Shown here one piece after another: positions 6,519 to 10,581 of a stretch of DNA of 10,581 bases; the stretch's first letter is position 1, and each line of letters opens with the position of its first letter. The notes under the pieces are model-generated. The model had not been told where the DNA came from. It did no database searches and saw nothing but the letters and a program-made list of their open reading frames with translations. This DNA comes from JBDTVS01 sp040007095 (lineage in GTDB: Bacteria > Acidobacteriota > Vicinamibacteria > Vicinamibacterales > CAVVIG01), in NCBI GenBank assembly GCA_040007095.1, contig JBDTVS010000044.1, positions 1 through 10,581 on the forward strand, in the 5' to 3' direction. The translations under genes were made by a program, and so were the position numbers.

Positions 6519-6791
6519 TCATTTCGGCGGCGGCGCGTAATTTTTCGCAAGGTACGCCACGATTGCGGTAATTTCTTCGTCTGTGACGGTCGCCCCACGC
6601 TGAACCATGGACTCGACAATCCCTTGCCACTGCTCTTTGGTGACGCGTTGCTCGACGACGATGTCCAACCCATGACAACTGCCGCAGACGTTCTGTACCA
6701 GCGTCTTGCCCTCGCCTTCGGGCAACTCTTGAGCCCAGAGTGCGGCGACGACGAGGCATGACGCGAGGACGGGGATGAGTACCTGTTTCAT
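6519..6791 (-). CDS. Small periplasmic c-type cytochrome
   Basis: The 90-residue protein has a signal peptide (MKQ, hydrophobic core to about residue 20, cleavage near WAQ). One haem-attachment motif, CGSCH, lies at 36-40. Met62 in the SMVQRG segment is the likely sixth iron ligand, and the C-terminal helix DEEITAIVAYLAKNY (71-85) is typical of short monohaem class I cytochromes c. It probably shuttles electrons from a periplasmic dehydrogenase. The natural partner is the PQQ dehydrogenase, which it faces tail to tail with a shared terminator; many quinoprotein dehydrogenases use such cytochromes. No good ribosome-binding site is visible. TATGAT (6805-6800 on the minus strand) lies only 8 nt upstream of the ATG, so the transcript may be nearly leaderless, though no -35 box is evident. 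The 154 bp beyond, up to the ATPase stop, contain no gene I can support. Confidence 0.9.
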   Translation of the reverse strand: MKQVLIPVLASCLVVAALWAQELPEGEGKTLVQNVCGSCHGLDIVVEQRVTKEQWQGIVESMVQRGATVTDEEITAIVAYLAKNYAPPPK

Positions 6792-6945
6792 CTTGGCCGA
6801 TCATACACCGGCGTCCCAGCGCGGCCGGGCCGTGGCGATGAGTGCTTGTAGCGGCGAGCGATGAGACGCGCTCGAGCTGAGCCGGGGGCGCGATCAACCG
6901 GATCGAGGGGAGGAGAGAGTGTGTCCTCTGCGAGACGCGTCGATA

Positions 6946-8220
6946 TCAGGCAGGACCAGCCGCTACCACGGCGGCCTCTACGGGGACCAGCTCGGATTCG
7001 AATTCGTAGGGAATGTTGAGGCAACCAGCCCAGGCATCTCTCGGGTGAGTCCTCGGTATCGTCGCCACGATCAAATCGGGTGAACAATCCCAAAGATCGA
7101 TTAACTGACCGTCTTCGTACAGACTCACTTGCCACGTATAGTTTCCGGGACGAATCGGCAGCGTTGGCAACACGTAAGTCAACTGGTGAACCCCGACATC
7201 GAGATGAATACCGTCCGTGGCGGTCGCCCACATCAGTTGCCGCTCGGCTCCGAAAAGCGCAATTCCGTGGTGGGCATAGCGGATCGGCCTGTTCACCTTG
7301 AGGAAGAGGCGGAGCGTGACCGTCGCCATCGTATCGAGGATATTTGTGTTTCCGGTGCCGGGCTGGACTAACTGCCACTCCGTAAAACGAGCGGCCGTTC
7401 GTTCATCGTCGCCTGGTCTCGGTCCATCAACGCCCGGCCCCGCTTCATAGGCACTCGTCACCTCCGCCGTTGGACCTTGCTGGCGAAGGCGCCCGCCGTC
7501 GAGCCAGAGACAGGTGTCGCACAGTCGCCTGATCTGGTTCATCTGGTGCGATACAAAGAGGATGGTGCGGCCCTGCTTCGCGACGTCCTCCATCTTTCGC
7601 AGGCACTTCTTCTGGAACCCTGCATCGCCGACCGCCAGGACTTCGTCGATGACAAGAATGTCGGGGTCGAGGTGCGCGGCAACGGCAAACGCCAGGCGCA
7701 TGTACATGCCGGTCGAATAGTGCTTCACCGTCGTGTCGATGAAACTCTCCAGTGCGGCAAACGCGACGATCTCGTCGAACTTCCTGACAATTTCCGCGCG
7801 CTTCATGCCGAGGATCGCCCCATTGAGAAACGTGTTCTCGCGGCCGGTCAGCTCAGGATGGAACCCGGTGCCGACTTCGAGCAACGAACCGATCCGTCCC
7901 CGAATCTCGACTCGGCCCTCGGTCGGCTCGGTGATCCGCGACAGAATTTTCAGTAGCGTCGACTTCCCGGCGCCGTTCCTGCCGATGATGCCGACCAATC
8001 CGCCGTGGGGGACGTCGAACGAGACGTCGCGCAATGCCCAGAACGAATTGGAGGGAGGGGGCATCGCGGGCGGTGCAGCGCCCTGGAGCAACGCGGCCAC
8101 CCGCCGGAAGGAGGTGGACACGGTATTCGTGACGGTGTCGCGAAGCGCTCCGTATTGCCGACGCTCGCCAATGCGGTAGTGCTTGCCGAGACGCTGAACA
8201 CGAATGGCGGTCTCGCTCAT
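6946..8220 (-). CDS. wzt: Polysaccharide ABC exporter ATPase with C-terminal extension (Wzt-like)
   Basis: This is the cytoplasmic ATPase of an O-antigen/teichoic-acid type exporter. The 424-residue protein has an N-terminal nucleotide-binding domain with Walker A GRNGAGKST (80-88), the atypical signature YSTGM (168-172) characteristic of polysaccharide exporters, Walker B DILVIDE (187-193) and the switch His225 in VSHQ. Residues from about 265 to the end form a separate beta-rich domain (LRLFLKVNRPIRY, YVLPTLPIRPGNYTWQVSLYED) resembling the Wzt C-terminal glycan-recognition domain, which selects finished chains in O9a-type systems. The start at 8220 gives a 4-nt ATGA overlap with the permease stop, implying translational coupling. 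The frame stays open upstream to 8403, but that part lies inside the permease gene and lacks homology. The glycan carried is unknown. Confidence 0.93.
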   Translation of the reverse strand: MSETAIRVQRLGKHYRIGERRQYGALRDTVTNTVSTSFRRVAALLQGAAPPAMPPPSNSFWALRDVSFDVPHGGLVGIIGRNGAGKSTLLKILSRITEPTEGRVEIRGRIGSLLEVGTGFHPELTGRENTFLNGAILGMKRAEIVRKFDEIVAFAALESFIDTTVKHYSTGMYMRLAFAVAAHLDPDILVIDEVLAVGDAGFQKKCLRKMEDVAKQGRTILFVSHQMNQIRRLCDTCLWLDGGRLRQQGPTAEVTSAYEAGPGVDGPRPGDDERTAARFTEWQLVQPGTGNTNILDTMATVTLRLFLKVNRPIRYAHHGIALFGAERQLMWATATDGIHLDVGVHQLTYVLPTLPIRPGNYTWQVSLYEDGQLIDLWDCSPDLIVATIPRTHPRDAWAGCLNIPYEFESELVPVEAAVVAAGPA

Positions 8221-9062
8221 ACGAGATCCGCGAACGTGGCTTCCGTCTTGCGGAAGTACACCAGGCCGCCAATGAGCAGAACGCTCACCGCGACGACCGA
8301 CACGCTCAGCAGCGGCAGGGAGGGACGAACCTGTCCGAGCAGCGCCCAGCGAAACCCTTCGACCACTCCGGCCATCGGATTCAGCCCGAGGATCGCCCGC
8401 CACTGTTCGGGAACGATGCTGCTCGGATAAGCCACGGGTGTCGCAAACATCCAGAGTTGGGTGAGAAACGGGATGGTGTAACGCACGTCCCGGTACTTCA
8501 CGTTCAGGCTGGACAGCCAGAGCCCCACGGCGAGGGCGGAGGCGATGGCGAAACCGACAAACAGCGGCAGCAGGAAGATGGCCGCAGTCGGCATGACCTG
8601 GTAATACCCCATCATCAGCAGCAACACGCCAAACGCAATCGCGAAGTCCACCAGGCCCGCCAGCACGGCGGCAATCGGGATGATCAACCGCGGGAAATAG
8701 ACTTTGGTAATCAGGTTCTGGCTGGCAATCAGGCTGTTCGACGACTCGCTCAAGGCATACGCAAAGAGTTGCCAGGGCAGCAGCGCCGCCAGCGCGAACA
8801 CCGGGTAAGGAACGCCATCAGATGGCATCTTCGCAAAGTGGCCGAAGAACACGCTGAAGACCAGCATCGTCATGACCGGCTGTATCACCGCCCATGCCGC
8901 GCCCATTGCCGTCTGCTTGTAGCGAACCTTGATGTCCCTCCAGATGAGGAAGTACAAGAGCTCGCGGTACTCCCAGACGTCGCCCAGGTTCGGGCGGACA
9001 AACCCCTTGGAGGGTTCGAGCACCAGGAGTGGCATGTCGGCTATAGACGCGGTCGGTTGCAC
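8217..9062 (-). CDS. wzm: Polysaccharide ABC exporter permease (ABC-2 type, Wzm-like)
   Basis: This is the membrane partner of the adjacent ATPase; together they move an undecaprenyl-linked glycan to the periplasm. The 281-residue protein begins at GTG (9062), with GAGGAG eight nucleotides upstream. Conserved elements: the amphipathic interface WRDIKVRYKQTAMGAAWAVIQP (41-62), six predicted membrane segments (about 58-78, 88-106, 128-151, 160-183, 196-212 and 250-270), LNVKYRDVRYTIPFL (186-200), ATPVAYP (207-213) and the C-terminal YFRKTEATFADLV, all typical of Wzm/TagG/RfbD permeases. The stop overlaps the ATPase start. The gene lies 73 bp after the methyltransferase-like gene on the same strand, consistent with one operon. 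An in-frame ATG at codon 10 is an alternative start, but has less ribosome-binding support. Confidence 0.93.
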   Translation of the reverse strand: MQPTASIADMPLLVLEPSKGFVRPNLGDVWEYRELLYFLIWRDIKVRYKQTAMGAAWAVIQPVMTMLVFSVFFGHFAKMPSDGVPYPVFALAALLPWQLFAYALSESSNSLIASQNLITKVYFPRLIIPIAAVLAGLVDFAIAFGVLLLMMGYYQVMPTAAIFLLPLFVGFAIASALAVGLWLSSLNVKYRDVRYTIPFLTQLWMFATPVAYPSSIVPEQWRAILGLNPMAGVVEGFRWALLGQVRPSLPLLSVSVVAVSVLLIGGLVYFRKTEATFADLV

Positions 9063-9135
9063 CTCAATCGCTCCTCAGGCTCGTTGGGATATCGTCGCGA
9101 CGCGTCTCGGTCGCGGAAGTTCAGAGCGCGGCTGT

Positions 9136-9900
9136 TCAGACCGCCCACCTTCGCAGCGAGGCCACCGACTCCAGCCTTTCTGCATGCTCCCCGTGTTTCG
9201 TCAGGATGACGCAACCGCGTCTCGCGCCGGTCTCCTGGACCGCCGCATAGGTTGGGAAGAATACGGCCAGATCGTGCTGTGCGATTGAGGGGCGGAGTAA
9301 GTCCAGCGTCAGGGCTTTGTCGACGCCGTAGTTGTCGTAGCCGTAACCGGGATCATCCGGCACTTGAAAGTCATCGACCATGACAATGAACTGAGTCCAC
9401 TCGGACGCGATGATATCGAGTTCCTGCGACAGCGGCAGATCGTCGTACCAATGCGCGTCGAGATAGAACAGCAGCAACCGATCGGCCATCGGGCCGCGAG
9501 CCCTCTCCCGCAAAAAGCTGCGCGAATCCAGCAGGTTGAGATGGACACTATCGATTTCTGAAAGGCGCGTCTTGGCGAGCGCGTGAAACCTGGGATTCAA
9601 GTCGCACGTATGCACGGGAAGTTGCGACGTCAGAGCCATGTAGCCGGTGGTGTCCCCCAGGCATGTCCCGGTCTCGACAATCGCCTCCACCGGCGCCACC
9701 GCCAGGATGTCCTGGAAGATGCGCTTTCGACAGGCTTGTCCGTTGAAACCAACCTCCTCTGAGGGCACGAACTTGGGACTCACCAGCATGCCGTCCAAGG
9801 CTATCTGAAGGCAACGATTGGAGGCCTCGAGGCGGGCGAGCCGGTGCGCGAGCGCACCTTCGCGATCGACAACGAGGTGGCGGATGAAGCGCGAAAGCAT
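9136..9900 (-). CDS. Class I SAM-dependent methyltransferase-like protein of a glycan locus
   Basis: The 254-residue protein begins at ATG 9900, with GGAAGG about 8 nt upstream. After a short basic, coiled-coil-prone N-terminus (RHLVVDREGALAHRLARLEASN) comes a Rossmann-type core. Its features are motif I ETGTCLGDT (76-84), an acidic strand-2 end TCDLN (98-102), LDAHW (147-151) and VMVDDF (173-178). These resemble class I methyltransferases and the related cephalosporin-hydroxylase/TylF-like proteins found in polysaccharide and glycosylation clusters. It probably modifies a sugar or chain end of the glycan exported by the two genes after it. The target is unknown and a hydroxylase-like or catalytically divergent role is possible. 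The frame remains open upstream to 10512, but that 204-codon part is rich in Arg/Ser and lacks homology; codon 205 has the ribosome-binding site, so the short form is preferred. Confidence 0.8.
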   Translation of the reverse strand: MLSRFIRHLVVDREGALAHRLARLEASNRCLQIALDGMLVSPKFVPSEEVGFNGQACRKRIFQDILAVAPVEAIVETGTCLGDTTGYMALTSQLPVHTCDLNPRFHALAKTRLSEIDSVHLNLLDSRSFLRERARGPMADRLLLFYLDAHWYDDLPLSQELDIIASEWTQFIVMVDDFQVPDDPGYGYDNYGVDKALTLDLLRPSIAQHDLAVFFPTYAAVQETGARRGCVILTKHGEHAERLESVASLRRWAV

Positions 9901-10526
9901 GTGATGTACCTTCCGTAGAGTTGATCGCCGGTTCCAGAGTCGACCGAGAGTTGATGTCGTCAACCGGCTTCTCAACCTGCACGACATCGACGTGCCGGTG
10001 AGATCCGGCATCTCGATATCGCGTGCGTTTCGGAGCCCGACCCGCGCGTGAGTGTGTTCCATCATGCTGAACAACTGTTCGTCAATACCATACACTGCTT
10101 TCAGCGAGAGTCGCTGATCCTCTGCCTTCCTGATGGAACGCATGGAGCGTGCCGCCAAGCAGAACCCGTCCCACCGCCGGACGCGTCTCGAGGTAAATCG
10201 AACAAATTGAATCTGCGTTGAGGTGATCTGGGGCGAACTGGATGTGCGACGCGGGTTGATGAACAGCGGGTCAGCGACCTGGCCTGTCCGGTCCGCTGCT
10301 CTTCTTGACACCCCCGCTACCCTGCACGTATCCCCTCCGTTGTCCCACCTGTTGCAGCCGCTGCCACCGTTCCCCAGTCCAGCGGACTTGGTGGCTCTCG
10401 ACCGGCCATTGTCCTTCGGTGACCTATCGCCGAAATGTTGTGCAGCAAGGGTGATGCCGCGAAGCGTTGAGGTGGTGCAATACAGAGGTCGAGTCGCCTT
10501 TGCGCGGCGCAATACGACGGACGTTG
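9901..10526. other. Long intergenic region without a convincing gene
   Basis: These 626 bp lie upstream of the methyltransferase-like gene and run to the second palindromic element. No frame on either strand gives a recognisable protein. Minus-strand codons around 10010-10130, in frame with the downstream gene, read somewhat protein-like (KAVYGIDEQLFSMMEHTHAR) and could be a decayed gene. The same part is locally AT-richer and may instead hold the operon promoter; TTGACG is present on the minus strand around 10083-10078 but has no good -10 partner. A perfect 7-bp hairpin lies at 10101-10117. Confidence 0.5.
10101..10117. other. Perfect 7-bp hairpin with 3-nt loop
   Basis: TCAGCGA (10101-10107), loop GAG, TCGCTGA (10111-10117). 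It has no T-run on either side. It could be an operator or a chance palindrome upstream of the methyltransferase-like gene. Confidence 0.3.
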
Positions 10527-10581
10527 GGACCCGTAGATGAATAACGTGCGCATTCTGGCCGCCGATGCATCCCGCCGGGCT
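10527..10581. repeat. Second copy of the palindromic element, cut by the window end
   Basis: These 55 bases match 4908-4962 with a single difference (T4932 versus C10551) and in the same direction. Identity begins at GGACCC and fails immediately before it, which helps to define the element edge. The remaining roughly 100 bp should lie beyond the window. Confidence 0.9.

Noticed and set aside
8221..8403. 61-codon N-terminal extension of the ATPase
   Set aside because: It lies wholly within the permease gene in another frame and has no family similarity; the ATGA overlap start is typical for this gene pair.
9901..10512. N-terminal 204-codon extension of the methyltransferase-like protein
   Set aside because: Residue composition is non-protein-like for most of it, the family core begins after codon 205, and a ribosome-binding site precedes ATG 9900.

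Overview
The window is GC-rich DNA (low to mid 60s percent G+C by eye) from a Gram-negative-type bacterium. It carries a TonB-dependent outer-membrane receptor, a Wzm/Wzt polysaccharide exporter and an exported PQQ-type dehydrogenase with a small periplasmic cytochrome c. Protein style and the abundance of palindromic repeats suggest Acidobacteriota (Vicinamibacteria-like) or a similar soil lineage. That assignment is inference, not proof. All genes are on the minus strand except the PQQ dehydrogenase.

Layout. 1-1500: a nested palindromic repeat (38-124), then on the minus strand a periplasmic single-cysteine MsrA (177-899), preceded by the C-terminal remnant of a DipZ-type thiol/disulfide protein (1032-1448). 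1490-1712 holds no gene I can support. 1713-2499 (minus): a phytanoyl-CoA dioxygenase family gene broken by two short tandem duplications (8 bp and 5 bp). Removing one unit of each restores an uninterrupted 257-codon frame with all metal ligands. 2535-2619: two stem-loops, then a full-length TonB-dependent receptor (2619-4850, minus). 4904-5068: a 165-bp element that is one long imperfect palindrome with 26-bp perfect ends, lying about 50 bp from the receptor start. Its first 55 bp recur at the right edge of the window (10527-10581) with one mismatch. 5213-6436 (plus): PQQ-dependent sugar dehydrogenase, which converges through a strong bidirectional terminator (6463-6494) on a 90-residue c-type cytochrome (6519-6791, minus). 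9900-6946 (minus): a class I SAM methyltransferase-like gene, an ABC-2 permease (Wzm-like) and an ATPase with a C-terminal extension (Wzt-like). The last two overlap by ATGA. 9901-10526 holds no convincing gene.

How the genes may work together. The dehydrogenase probably oxidises a sugar or alcohol in the periplasm and passes electrons to the neighbouring cytochrome. The methyltransferase/Wzm/Wzt group looks like the end of a surface-polysaccharide locus in which the glycan is modified and exported. The receptor and dioxygenase may once have formed an uptake/oxidation unit, but the dioxygenase now appears inactive. MsrA repairs oxidised methionines in exported proteins; its likely former electron-supply neighbour, DipZ, survives only as a C-terminal fragment. 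Two decayed genes plus several palindromic repeats mark this as a region undergoing gene loss and repeat invasion. No established defence or mobile system was recognised; the palindromic element family is the strongest candidate for something undescribed.
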